Source: JAJPKK01 sp963800215
Lineage (GTDB): Bacteria > Pseudomonadota > Alphaproteobacteria > Rhizobiales > Xanthobacteraceae
DNA length: 64,000 nucleotides
Direction of reading: 5' to 3'
Assembly (NCBI GenBank): GCA_963800215.1
Contig: CAWCZY010000005.1
Span: 1-64,000 of the forward strand
Positions 9,638-18,664 of the stretch are shown piece by piece; the stretch's first letter is position 1; each line of letters begins with the position of its first letter. The translations under genes were made by a program, and so were the position numbers. The notes beneath the pieces were generated by a model. That model was not told where the DNA came from. It did not search any database and worked only from the letters and a program-made list of their open reading frames with translations.

Positions 9638-11062
9638 ATGTCCTCTGCCACCATCAATACCGAACTTGCGGCGGTTCCAGCCACCTCGGCGGAAGACGAT
9701 CGCGCCACCGCGGGGATCGTCTATGCCTATACGGCGTCGGCCGCGTTCTGGCTGCTGGTGGGGTCCGCCTACGGGACGCTGGCGGCCTGCAAGCTGGTAT
9801 GGCCGGACCTGCTGCCCTTTGAATGGCTGTCGTTCGGGCGGATCCGGCCGATCCATACCGCGAGCGTGCTGCTCGGTTGGCTCTCGGTCGGCCTCACCGG
9901 CATCGCCTATCTCGTCGTCTATCGCACCGCGCGCCGGGCGTTGTTCTCCAATGCGCTCGCCCATGCCGGCCTCTGGCTCCTCAACCTCGCGCTCGCTCGC
10001 CGGCCTCGTCACCCTCTCGCTCGGCATGACCCGCGGCCCGGTCGAATACCGCGAATGGCTCACCCCCATCGCCGCGGTGTTCGCGGCCGGCTCGCTGCAT
10101 CAACGGCGCCAACATCTTCGTGACGCTGCTGCGGCGGCGCACCGAAGAGCTCTACATCGCCGACTGGTTCATCCTCGGCTCCTTCACCTGGCTGCCGATC
10201 CTCTATGTGATCGGCTACCTGCCGGCGTTCGACCGCGGCATCGGCAATGTCGTGATCCAGGCCTATTACATGCACGTGGTGCTGGGACTGTGGTTCACGC
10301 CGCTGGTGCTCGGCATCACCTATTGGGCGCTGCCGCGCATGCTGCACAAGCCGATCTATTCCTATGCGCTGGGCGTGCTCGCCTTCTGGGCCAATCTCGT
10401 GTTCTACCCGCTGATCGGCGCGCATCATTTCGTCTTCGCGCCGCTGCCGTGGTGGCTGCAGACGACGGCGATCGCGACCGGCATCGGCATGATGATTCCG
10501 GTCGTCGCCTCCAGCGGGAATTTCCTCCTGACCATGAACGGCTCGTGGCGCATGATCCGCCGCGAGCCCGCGGTCTGGTTCATCGCGGTCGGCGCGGCTT
10601 CGTATCTGGCCGCCTCGCTGCAGGGCAGCCTGCAGGCCTTCCGCAGCGCCAACGCGCTCCTGCATTTCACCAACCACACCGTCGGCCACGCCCATTTCGC
10701 CGCCTATGGCTTCGTCTCGTTCCTGCTGTTCGGCGCCGTTTACGGCCTCGTGCCCCGCATCACCGGCGCGCAGGATGTCGCGGTGCGCATCCGGCTGCAT
10801 TTCTGGCTCGCGCTCGGCGGGATGGCGCTCTACGTCGTCTCGATGGTCGTGGCCGGCGTGCTGCAGGGGATGAGCTGGGCCGACGGCCGGCCGTTCATCG
10901 AATTCCGTCATCGCCAGCGCGCCTTGGTATGCGGTCCGCGCTGCCGGCGGCGGCCTCATGACCCTCGGCCATGTGGTGTTCGCCTGGAACCTGTGGCTGA
11001 TGCGCCCGCAGCCGCGCAGGGCCGAAGCCTGGGTCTCGCCCGGCCTGGAGGCGGCGCGATGA
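9638..11062 (+). CDS. ccoN: cbb3-type cytochrome c oxidase subunit I-like, frameshifted
   Basis: Polytopic heme-copper oxidase subunit of the C (cbb3) family. Residues typical of CcoN: GRIRPIHTASVLLGW, YYMHVVLGLWFTPLVLG, the copper-site-like GAHHFVFAPLPWWLQT, and HFTNHTVGHAHFAAYGFVS (heme ligands). The frame changes three times, near 9990, 10100 and 10905; removing three bases leaves 474 codons, the expected size. The C-terminus (LMTLGHVVFAWNLWLM) ends in TGA 11060-11062, overlapping the next ATG (11059), so subunits I and II are coupled. It diverges from standard CcoN and is probably a variant cbb3 branch. Confidence 0.85.
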
Positions 11063-11645
11063 TCGATCTCAACGCGCTGTTCCACCGCCGGCCCGAGGCC
11101 ATCGTCGTCATCGGAGCGGCGGTGTTCGGCGCGCTGTCGTTCCTGATCGCGTTGCGGCCCGCCCTCGACCTCGAACGCGGCCGCTGCCGCACGTCCGTCA
11201 GGCGAACCGGATGCCGCCGTCGCACGCGGTCGCGCGCTCTATCTCGCCGAGGGGTGCGGCTACTGCCATTCCCAGTTCGTGCGGCCGCTCTTCATCGATG
11301 CGGCCTATGGCCGGGCCTCGGAAGCGGCCGACTATGCCGATGCCGCGCCGCCGCTGCTCGGCACCGAGCGCGCCGGCCCCGATCTCAGCAATGTCGGCAT
11401 CCGCCAGCCCAGCGTGATGTGGAACCTGCTGCATCTCTTCAATCCCCGCAGCATGGTGCCGGAATCGGTGATGCCCGGCTTTCCCTGGTATTTCGAGATC
11501 GTGGACCGGCAACGCGCGGGCGATGGCGCCGAGCGACGATGTGCTGGCGCTGCCGGAGCCGTTCCTGCCGGCGGGCAAGGTCGCGCTGCCCCGCCGTGAG
11601 GCGCTCGATCTCGTCGCCTATCTCCAATCGCTGCGCCAGGAGTAG
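11059..11645 (+). CDS. ccoO: cbb3-type oxidase monoheme cytochrome c subunit II-like, frameshifted
   Basis: Single N-terminal membrane helix (AIVVIGAAVFGALSFLIAL) followed by a periplasmic cytochrome c domain. Heme motif CGYCH within EGCGYCHSQFVRPL, then ERAGPDLSNVG and the distal methionine region PRSMVPESVMPGFPW, all hallmarks of CcoO. Breaks lie near 11180 and 11510; the 587-base span less two bases gives 195 codons. It is coupled to subunit I by ATGA overlap and is followed 3 bases later by the next start. It would pass electrons to subunit I. Confidence 0.84.
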
Positions 11646-11648
11646 GCG

Positions 11649-11860
11649 ATGCTGGACCGCCTCGCGCTCTACCTCGATCTCGCCATCAGCCAGTGCCTGC
11701 CAGACGGCTTCCGGCGCGCCGCCGGGGTTTGCCGACTATTTGTTTGCCGCGGTGGCGGCGGCGCTCGGGGTCGCTGGCGCTGTGGCTGCTGGCGCAGGGC
11801 CTGCGCGGCCGCGACGATGCCCGCAGCCGGCGCATCAAGGCGGCGGTGCTCGAGGATTAG
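11649..11860 (+). CDS. small single-pass membrane protein of the oxidase cluster, frameshifted
   Basis: The ATG lies 3 bases after ccoO. Read through two one-base insertions it gives about 69 residues: an N-terminal helix (MLDRLALYLDLAIS), a membrane segment (GFADYLFAAVAAALG...LALWLLAQGL) and a basic tail (RRIKAAVLED). Position suggests a CcoQ-like small subunit; the single helix with charged tail also resembles CcmD. I do not recognise it with certainty. It ends 3 bases before the next start, so it is part of the operon. Confidence 0.55.
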
Positions 11861-11863
11861 CGC

Positions 11864-13006
11864 ATGATCATTCGAATCTATGTCGACGGCGCGACGACGC
11901 CGGTCGCGGAACTTCCCGGAAGCTCCGGGCGCTTGAAGCTCGACACGACTTCGATTCCAGACGGTCGGCACCGGCTGCGCATCGAGACCCTCGACGGCGA
12001 CCGCGTCACCGGGCAGCGCGAGATTTCCTTCACCGTGCGCAACGGGCCCGGCATCGCGGTCGCCGGGCTCTCCGATCGCGACGAGGTGCACGGCAAGCTG
12101 GGCCTCGTTGTCGACGCGACCGCCGCCGGGATCGACGGCCAACTCGACGTGCCTTCGCTCGGAGCTGCATCGCGGCCTGCCGTTCTGGACCGGCATGCTC
12201 GCCGTCCTGATCATCAGCCTCGGCGCGCTCTATCTCGCCGTCGATCCCTTCGCCTTCCGCGCCTATCGCGCCGAAGAGCTCGCGCTCCACGGCGAGGCCC
12301 GGCGCGCCGCTCGCGCGCATTGCGACCGATCAAGCCCGCACCCATCGATCCGATGCAGGTCAGCCTCGCCGCGGGTTCGTTCCTGCCGATCCTCGACTTC
12401 GATGCCGGCAAGGCCGATCCGGCCGGGGCGCCGCGACCTATGGCGCGAAATGCGCGGGCTGCCACGGCGATGGCGGCCAGGGACGCATGGCCCAGTCCGC
12501 GACGCTGGGCGAGCAGGGCATCTTTCCCCGCCTCGCCGGCCAGCCGGCAGCCTATCTCTACCGCCAACTCTGGAGCTTCGCCCATGGCTGGCGCAGCAGC
12601 GCCGCGATGCCGCCCATGGCGGATGGGCTGACCGAGGCCGACTGGGCCGACATCGCCTTGCATCTGGAGCATCTCACCGCGGTCGGCTACCCGCCGCCGC
12701 CCGCCTTGGCCAACGACCTCGTGGAGCTGGGCCGTTCCATCGCCACGCTCGGGCGACCCGATCGCGGCGTGAGCCCGTGCGGCCGCTGCCATGGGCCGGG
12801 CGGCATCGGCGTCGCGCCGTATTTTCCCGGCGCTGATGGGACAGGACGCCCGCTACATCACCGCGCAGATCATCGCCTTCCGCGGCGGCCAGCGCCGCAA
12901 TGCGATGCTGCGGCTGATGGACCCGGTCGCCCATGGGCTCGAGGCGCAGGAAATCGAAGCCGTCGCCGGCTATTTCGCCAAGCAGCGGCCGGGAGCGGTG
13001 CAATGA
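11864..13006 (+). CDS. membrane-anchored diheme cytochrome c with N-terminal Ig-like domain, frameshifted
   Basis: An unusual architecture. Residues 1 to about 100 form a beta-rich Ig/cadherin-like module (DGRHRLRIETLDGDRVTGQ, then VRNGPGIAVAGL). A membrane helix follows (FWTGMLAVLIISLGALYLAV), then two c-type heme motifs: CAGCHGDGGQG near 12455 and CGRCHGPGG near 12780, each in a c4-like domain. The frame changes about four times (near 12165, 12330, 12430, 12820), with net zero. In this operon position it could replace CcoP as the electron entry subunit. Its stop overlaps the next ATG (ATGA, 13003-13006). Confidence 0.75.
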
Positions 13007-14017
13007 GCGGACGCGGCCCTACCAACCGGAGAGCCGTGGCGGCGCGGCGTGTCTTTCTATTCTCTGCCGTGCTCGCGGCTCTGTTGCTTATGACGGAGCC
13101 GCAACGGATGGCCGCCCAATCGGCCCGCCAGCCCGACATCGCGGCGATCGACCGGGCGTGGTCCGACCCGGACCTCGACATGGAGTCTCCGGCGCGGCCA
13201 TCCCCTTTGCGCCGCCGTCGGAAGCCGAGATTCCCAACGACGTGTTCGGGCAGACGGTCCGGCGCGGCATGGCTATCTTCTCCGACACAGGCAACGAGGC
13301 GAAGCCCTATGCCGGCAACGGCCTCACATGCGCGAGCTGCCACCTCGACCGCGGCCGGCGGCCGGGCGCGGCGCCGATGTGGGCGGCCTGGGTGCGCTAT
13401 CCGCGTTTCCGCAGCAAGAACGGCGTCGTCAACACCATGACGATGCGCATCCAGGGCTGCTTCCGCTTCAGCATGAACGGCGCCCCGCCGCTCGACGACA
13501 GCGAGATCATCACCGCGCTGCAGACCTATTTCTACTGGCTGGCGCACGGTGCGCCGACCGGCGGCCGTCTCGCCGGTGCGGGTTTCACCGCCCTCGCTGA
13601 GCCGGCCGAGCCGCCCAGCAGCGAGCGCGGCGCCGCGGTGTTCGCGGGGAAATGCGCGGCGTGCCACGGCAGCGACGGCGAGGGACGGCGGGTGACCGGC
13701 GGGCTCGGTTATCAGTTCCCGCCGGTGTGGGGACCGAACTCTATAATTGGGGAGCCGGCATGACCTCGATCAAAACCGCCGCCGCCTTCATCCGCGCCAA
13801 CATGCCCTATGGGCTGCGCGATGCGCTCTCCGAGCAGGAGGCGTGGGACGTAGCGTACTTCGTCGACAGCCACGAACGGCCGCAGGACCCGCGTTTCAAC
13901 GGAAACCTCGCCGAGACCCGCGCCCGCTACCACGACAACAAATGGTCGCTGTACGGTACCGAGCAGCACGGCATCCGCCTCGGCGATCCCGCGAATTATC
14001 CGCTGGGAACAAAGTAG
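13003..14017 (+). CDS. TsdA-like diheme cytochrome c (thiosulfate dehydrogenase family), frameshifted
   Basis: Exported diheme cytochrome. The N-terminal hydrophobic segment (VFLFSAVLAALLLM) is a signal peptide. The first heme site is LTCASCHLDRGRRPGAAPMW, followed by RIQGCFRFSMNGAPP, which matches the TsdA family pattern. The second is KCAACHGSDGEG, followed by PPVWGPNSYNWGAGM. Breaks near 13200 and 13742 each look like one missing base; restoring two gives 339 codons. TsdA converts thiosulfate to tetrathionate. A Cys axial ligand, known in true TsdA, cannot be assigned safely, so substrate is inference. Last gene of the oxidase operon. Confidence 0.8.
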
Positions 14018-14049
14018 AGTTCAAACTCCGGCCGCCCATCAGTTTCGGC

Positions 14050-14169
14050 GTCATGCCCCGCGAAAGCGGGGCATCCAGTAATCCCTATGCCAATGGTTGA
14101 ACTCGCGCCGTGCCCAAATCGCAGTCCCGTGGCTACTGGATCGCCCGGGTCGAGCCGGGCGATGACAAC
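14050..14169. repeat. ~120-bp intergenic repeat, family A (copy 1)
   Basis: Begins GTCATGCCCCGCGAAAGCGG and ends GGGCGATGACAAC, with inverted GTCAT/ATGAC termini and two internal hairpins. It is nearly identical to 43817-43935. It lies in the gap between the convergent tsdA-like and usp genes. Confidence 0.92.
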
Positions 14170-14195
14170 ATTGGATTTGCGCAGTAGAGAGAACG

Positions 14196-14690
14196 TCAAC
14201 TCATCGCGTCGAGGTCTTCGTCGCTGAGATGCCCGGGCACGATCGCCACCGGAATCGGAAACGATCCCGCGGTGTTGCCGAGATTGGTCACCAGGGGGCC
14301 CGGCCCTTCGGTGTCGGCGGCGGCGGCGAGGACGAGCACGGCGATGTCCTCGTCCTCCTCGATCACCTTGAGGATCTGCTCGGCCACGTTGCCTTCGCGG
14401 ATCACGCATTCCGGGGTGATGCCGGCGATGCCGTTGGAGCGCGCCGCGAACTTCGCCAGCATGGCATTGGCTTCCTCATGCGCCTCGGCGCGCATGATGT
14501 CGGCGACGCCGAGCCATTGCTGGCCATGGTCTTGAGTTTCGATCACCCGCAGCATGACGACGGTCACGGCGACCCGGGCGGCGCGCCGGCTCGCGAAATA
14601 GACCGCACGGTCGCATTCCGGCGAGTCGTCGATGACGACGAGGAACTTCGCCTTGTGACCGGCCTCGTAGCTGCGGCGCTTACGGAACAT
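14196..14690 (-). CDS. universal stress protein (UspA family)
   Basis: Single-domain Usp of 164 residues. It begins after GGAGGG with MFRKRRSYEAGHKAKF and carries FLVVIDDSPECDRAVYFASRRAA (strand 1 and first helix). The C-terminal segment is LVTNLGNTAGSFPIPVAIVPG; the ATP-binding G-2x-G-9x-G(S/T) signature is not clearly present. An upstream in-frame extension to 14777 lacks a ribosome site. Likely a cytoplasmic stress protein of unknown target. It is divergent in orientation from tsdA-like and follows trpS on the same strand. Confidence 0.88.
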   Translation of the reverse strand: MFRKRRSYEAGHKAKFLVVIDDSPECDRAVYFASRRAARVAVTVVMLRVIETQDHGQQWLGVADIMRAEAHEEANAMLAKFAARSNGIAGITPECVIREGNVAEQILKVIEEDEDIAVLVLAAAADTEGPGPLVTNLGNTAGSFPIPVAIVPGHLSDEDLDAMS

Positions 14691-14814
14691 CGGACCCTCC
14701 CCCGGGGGCCACAAACCGCTCCGACCTGCGATCGGCGCAGCGTTGGGCGATGCTGCCACGGCTTCGCGCTGCAGCACAAGGCTTTGTTGGAACGCCGTCA
14801 GTTCACGATCATGT

Positions 14815-15849
14815 TCAGCGCTGGATCAGCCCGACGATGTCCTTGACCGATTTCATGGTCGCCGCGGCGTATTGCTGGGCGCGCGCGGCCCCGTCGGCGA
14901 GCACGGAATCGATATGGCCGGGGTCGGCGGCCAGCCGTTTCATCTCCGCGCCGATCGGCCCGAGCCGGGCGACCGCGAGGTCGACCAGTGCCGTCTTGAA
15001 GGTCGAGAACTGGCCGCCGCCGAACTGCGTGAGCACGGCGCCCTTCGGGCTGTCGGCGAGGGCAGCATAGATGCCGACGAGATTGTCGGCTTCGGGGCGG
15101 CCCTCCAGGCCCTTTTCCTCGCTCGGCAGCGGCTCCGGATCGGTTTTGGCCTTGCGGACCTTCTGGGCGATGGCGTCGGCGTCGTCGGACAGATTGATGC
15201 GCGAATAGTCCGACGGATCTGACTTCGACATCTTCTTGGTGCCGTCGCGCAGCGACATCACCCGCGTCGCCGGGCCCTGGATCAGCGGCTCCGGCAGCGG
15301 GAAGAAGGCCTCGCCGAATCCGCCCGCCGCGATCGACGCCGCGAAGTCGTTGTTGAACTTCTGCGCGATGTCGCGGGACAGCTCGAGATGCTGCTTCTGG
15401 TCCTCGCCGACCGGCACATGGGTGGCGCGATATACCAGGATGTCGGCCGCCATCAGGACCGGATAGTCGTAGAGCCCGATCGAGGCGTTCTCGCGGTCCT
15501 TGCCGGCCTTCTCCTTGAACTGGGTCATGCGGTTGAGCCAGCCGAGCCGCGCCACGCAGTTGAACACCCAGGCGAGCTCGGCGTGTTCGGCGACCTGGCT
15601 CTGGTTGAACACGATCTGCTGCTTGGGATCGATGCCGCAGGCGATGAAGGCCGCGGTGACCTCGCGGATGTTGTGCCGCAGCTCGGTCGGGTCCTGCCAC
15701 ACCGTGATCGCATGCAGGTCGACGACGCAGTAGATGCATTTATAGCGCTGCTGCAGCGCGACGAATTTCACGATGGCGCCGAGGTAGTTGCCGAGATGCA
15801 GATTGCCGGTCGGCTGAACCCCGGAAAACACCAGCTCCTTGAACGCCAT
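14815..15849 (-). CDS. trpS: tryptophanyl-tRNA synthetase
   Basis: Class Ic aminoacyl-tRNA synthetase charging tRNA-Trp. The HIGH-type motif is GNLHLGNYLGA near residue 14 and the KMSKS loop is KKMSKSDPSDY near 203. The ATG at 15849 follows GGAGAG and begins MAFKELVFSGVQPTG, the usual TrpS start. The 344-residue length is normal. It lies downstream of murJ on the same strand, an arrangement common in Rhizobiales. Confidence 0.97.
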   Translation of the reverse strand: MAFKELVFSGVQPTGNLHLGNYLGAIVKFVALQQRYKCIYCVVDLHAITVWQDPTELRHNIREVTAAFIACGIDPKQQIVFNQSQVAEHAELAWVFNCVARLGWLNRMTQFKEKAGKDRENASIGLYDYPVLMAADILVYRATHVPVGEDQKQHLELSRDIAQKFNNDFAASIAAGGFGEAFFPLPEPLIQGPATRVMSLRDGTKKMSKSDPSDYSRINLSDDADAIAQKVRKAKTDPEPLPSEEKGLEGRPEADNLVGIYAALADSPKGAVLTQFGGGQFSTFKTALVDLAVARLGPIGAEMKRLAADPGHIDSVLADGAARAQQYAAATMKSVKDIVGLIQR

Positions 15850-15930
15850 CGCTTTGCTCTCCTTCGATTGCTGCGGTGCATGCCATGCCATGGGCGCAGC
15901 AGGCAAGAGGCCGCGGCAGGCAAGGGGCGG

Positions 15931-17490
15931 CTACAGTCTGCCGATTGCCGTGGCGAGCACCCGAATTGAGGCCACGCCGAATGCCTGCAGGGCGCCGAGA
16001 TAGACCGCGAGCCCGGCCACCACCAGGGCGAACAGCGTGACGATGCGCCCGAGCGAGGAGCCGGACAGTTCGAGGACGGACGTGAGCACCGCGTCGCCGG
16101 CGGCGATGACGGCGCCCATGATCGCGGTCGCGAGCACGATCCGCGGCACCCGGCGCAGCGCCGCGGGCTCGATGCGCAGCCAGCCGCGCCGCCACAGGAT
16201 GATGGCGAGCACGGTCGCGCCGATCCATCCCGACAGACCGATCGCCGCCGCGATCCCGACATGGCCGTAGTGCGGAAACAGCAGCAGCGAGCCGGTCACC
16301 GCGGTCGCGAGCCCGCACAGCGCCGCATACATCGGCGTGCGGGTGTCCTCATGGGCGAACGACACCGCGCCGAGCACTTTTTCCAGGGAGTGGCCGGGCA
16401 GGCCCGCCGAGATCGCGGCCAAGGCCGCCGCCACCATTGCGGTGTCGCGCGGCCCGAACGCGCCGCGCTGGAACAGGCCGCCGGCAATCGCCTGGGATAG
16501 AACCGCGAAGGCCGTCGCGGCGGGCAGCGACAGCGCCAGCGCGAGTTCGAGCGCGCGCGATTGGGACGCCGCGTCGTCGGCGCGGTCACCGCTGCGCAGG
16601 CTCGCGGCGATGGCGGGAACCATCACCGACGAGATCGCGATCGAGATCACCCCGAGCGGCAATTCGTAGAGCCGGTTGGCGTAGTAAAGCCACGACACCG
16701 CCGCCTGGGACGACGACGCCACCATCGCGCCCGCCATCAGCTTGAGCTGCGGAATGCCGCCGGCGACGACGCCGGGGAACGCCTGGATCAGGAACCGGCG
16801 CAGCGCCGGCGAGGAGGTGAACGCCAGCCGGCGCGGCCGCTCGCCGGTCCGCATCCAGGCGGAGCCGACGCACAGGAGCTGTGCCGCACCGGCCGCGACC
16901 ACCGACGCCGACAGCGCCGCCGCGGCGGTCGGGGTCGCCTCGATATGCAGCAGCAGCAGCGCGACGACGGCGCCGACCAGCACGCCGTTGAACACCACGA
17001 GGCCGAACGCGGCGGCGCCGACCCGCCCCTGCGCATTGAGGGCCGATGCCGCCACCGCAACGATGCCGGACAGCGCCACATAAGGCACCGAGAGGCGCAC
17101 GAACGTGACCGCGAGGGGAAACCGCTCGCCGCTGCTCTCAAAGCCCGGCGCGATCAAATGCACGACGAGCGGCGCGCCCAACAGGCAAAACACCGCGACG
17201 AGGCCCAGCGCGCGCGCCATGGCGCCCAGCGCCTGCTCGCCGAACTCGCGGGTGCCGGCGGCGCCGCTTTCCTCGCGAATGCGAATCCACATCGGCACGA
17301 AGGCGGAATTGAGCGCGCCTTCGGCCAGCAGCCGCCGAAACAGGTTGGGAATCTGCAGCGCCGCGAAATAGGCGTCCGACAACACGCCGGCGCCGAGGAT
17401 CGCGGCGATACCGGCATCGCGCAGGAACCCGAGCAGGCGAGACGAGAGCGTCGCGGCGCCGACGGTGGTGACATCGCGCGCAAGGGACAT
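15931..17490 (-). CDS. murJ: lipid II flippase MurJ
   Basis: MviN/MurJ-type flippase that moves lipid II across the inner membrane for peptidoglycan synthesis. It has about 14 hydrophobic segments over 519 residues, an N-terminal SLARDVTTVGAATLSSRLLGFLRD motif, and FRRLLAEGALNSAFVPMW (near residue 60), which is diagnostic. Start at ATG 17490 after GGAGG; an in-frame extension to 17538 is not family-like. Followed by trpS. Confidence 0.97.
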   Translation of the reverse strand: MSLARDVTTVGAATLSSRLLGFLRDAGIAAILGAGVLSDAYFAALQIPNLFRRLLAEGALNSAFVPMWIRIREESGAAGTREFGEQALGAMARALGLVAVFCLLGAPLVVHLIAPGFESSGERFPLAVTFVRLSVPYVALSGIVAVAASALNAQGRVGAAAFGLVVFNGVLVGAVVALLLLHIEATPTAAAALSASVVAAGAAQLLCVGSAWMRTGERPRRLAFTSSPALRRFLIQAFPGVVAGGIPQLKLMAGAMVASSSQAAVSWLYYANRLYELPLGVISIAISSVMVPAIAASLRSGDRADDAASQSRALELALALSLPAATAFAVLSQAIAGGLFQRGAFGPRDTAMVAAALAAISAGLPGHSLEKVLGAVSFAHEDTRTPMYAALCGLATAVTGSLLLFPHYGHVGIAAAIGLSGWIGATVLAIILWRRGWLRIEPAALRRVPRIVLATAIMGAVIAAGDAVLTSVLELSGSSLGRIVTLFALVVAGLAVYLGALQAFGVASIRVLATAIGRL

Positions 17491-17595
17491 TCGGTGGCCT
17501 CCGAATCGGAGTGTATCCCGATGGCGCCGCCGTTGCATCGCGGCGGGCGGCGGCTATGATGCGCGTCCTCTTCCACCAGCCCCGTGAAACGCTCC

Positions 17596-18597
17596 ATGAC
17601 CGCCGTTCGCTACGACGTTCTCGGCCTCGGCAATGCCATCGTCGACGTCATCACCCGCGCCGACGACGCGTTCCTCGATGCGCACGGCATGCGCAAGGGC
17701 GGCATGGCGTTGATCGACGAAGCGCGCGCCGCGCAGATCTACGACGCCATGGGCCCGGCGGTCGAGATCTCCGGCGGCTCGGCCGCCAACACCATCGTCG
17801 GCGCCGCGGGATTCGGTGCCCGCGCCGCCTTCGTCGGCAAGATCAAGGACGACCAGCTGGGTGCGGCCTTCGCCCACGACATCCGCGCGGCGGGCGTCGA
17901 GTTCACGGCGCCGCCGGCCACCGACGGCCCTTCCACCGGACGTTGCTATGTGCTGGTGACGCCGGACGGCGAGAGGACCATGAACACCTATCTCGGCGCC
18001 GCCCAGGATCTCCATCCCGGCGACATCGACGCCGGCACCGTGGCCGGCGCGTCGATCACCTATCTCGAAGGCTATCTGTGGGACCCCGCGCACGCCAAGG
18101 AGGCCTTCGTCAAGGCCGCGGCCATCGCCCATGAGGCCAAGCGCATGGTGGCGCTGACGCTGTCGGACGCCTTTTGCGTCGACCGCTGGCGCCATGAGTT
18201 TTTGCACCTCGTGCGTTCCGGCACCGTGGACCTCCTGTTCGCCAACGCGAACGAGTTGCAAAGCCTCTATCAGACGTCCGATTTCGACACCGCCCTCACC
18301 GCCTTGCGCGCCGACGCGCGGTTCGCGGTCGTGACCCGCAGTGAAAAGGGCTGCGTGGTGGTCGACGGCGCGCAGACGATTGCGGTGCCGGCGTTCCCGG
18401 TGGCGCGGGTGGTCGACACCACCGGCGCCGGCGACCTGTTTGCCGCCGGGTTCCTGTTCGGGCTCGCCCGCGGCGCCGCCTACGACAAGGCGGCCCGGCT
18501 CGGCGCGCTCGCGGCCGCCGAGGTGATTTCCCATATCGGCGCCCGGCCCGAGGCCTCGCTCGAGACGCTGGCCCGAGAAAACGGCCTGTTGGCGTGA
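17596..18597 (+). CDS. adenosine kinase / PfkB-family sugar kinase
   Basis: Ribokinase-fold kinase. The N-terminus YDVLGLGNAIVDVI and SGGSAANTIVGAAGFGARAAFVGKI (near residue 55) match PfkB signature 1. The catalytic TTGAGDLFAAGFLFGLA (near 278) matches signature 2, with the base Asp in GAGD. The length is 333 residues. The rhizobial homologues are annotated as adenosine kinase, phosphorylating adenosine to AMP; sugar specificity cannot be read from sequence. An in-frame GTG at 17584 is an alternative start. Transcribed divergently from murJ. Confidence 0.9.
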   Translation: MTAVRYDVLGLGNAIVDVITRADDAFLDAHGMRKGGMALIDEARAAQIYDAMGPAVEISGGSAANTIVGAAGFGARAAFVGKIKDDQLGAAFAHDIRAAGVEFTAPPATDGPSTGRCYVLVTPDGERTMNTYLGAAQDLHPGDIDAGTVAGASITYLEGYLWDPAHAKEAFVKAAAIAHEAKRMVALTLSDAFCVDRWRHEFLHLVRSGTVDLLFANANELQSLYQTSDFDTALTALRADARFAVVTRSEKGCVVVDGAQTIAVPAFPVARVVDTTGAGDLFAAGFLFGLARGAAYDKAARLGALAAAEVISHIGARPEASLETLARENGLLA

Positions 18598-18664
18598 CCG
18601 CGGTAACGGCTTGGTAAGCATCATTGATTAGCGTCCGCCCCGCGGGGAGCATGCGGAGCAGGCC

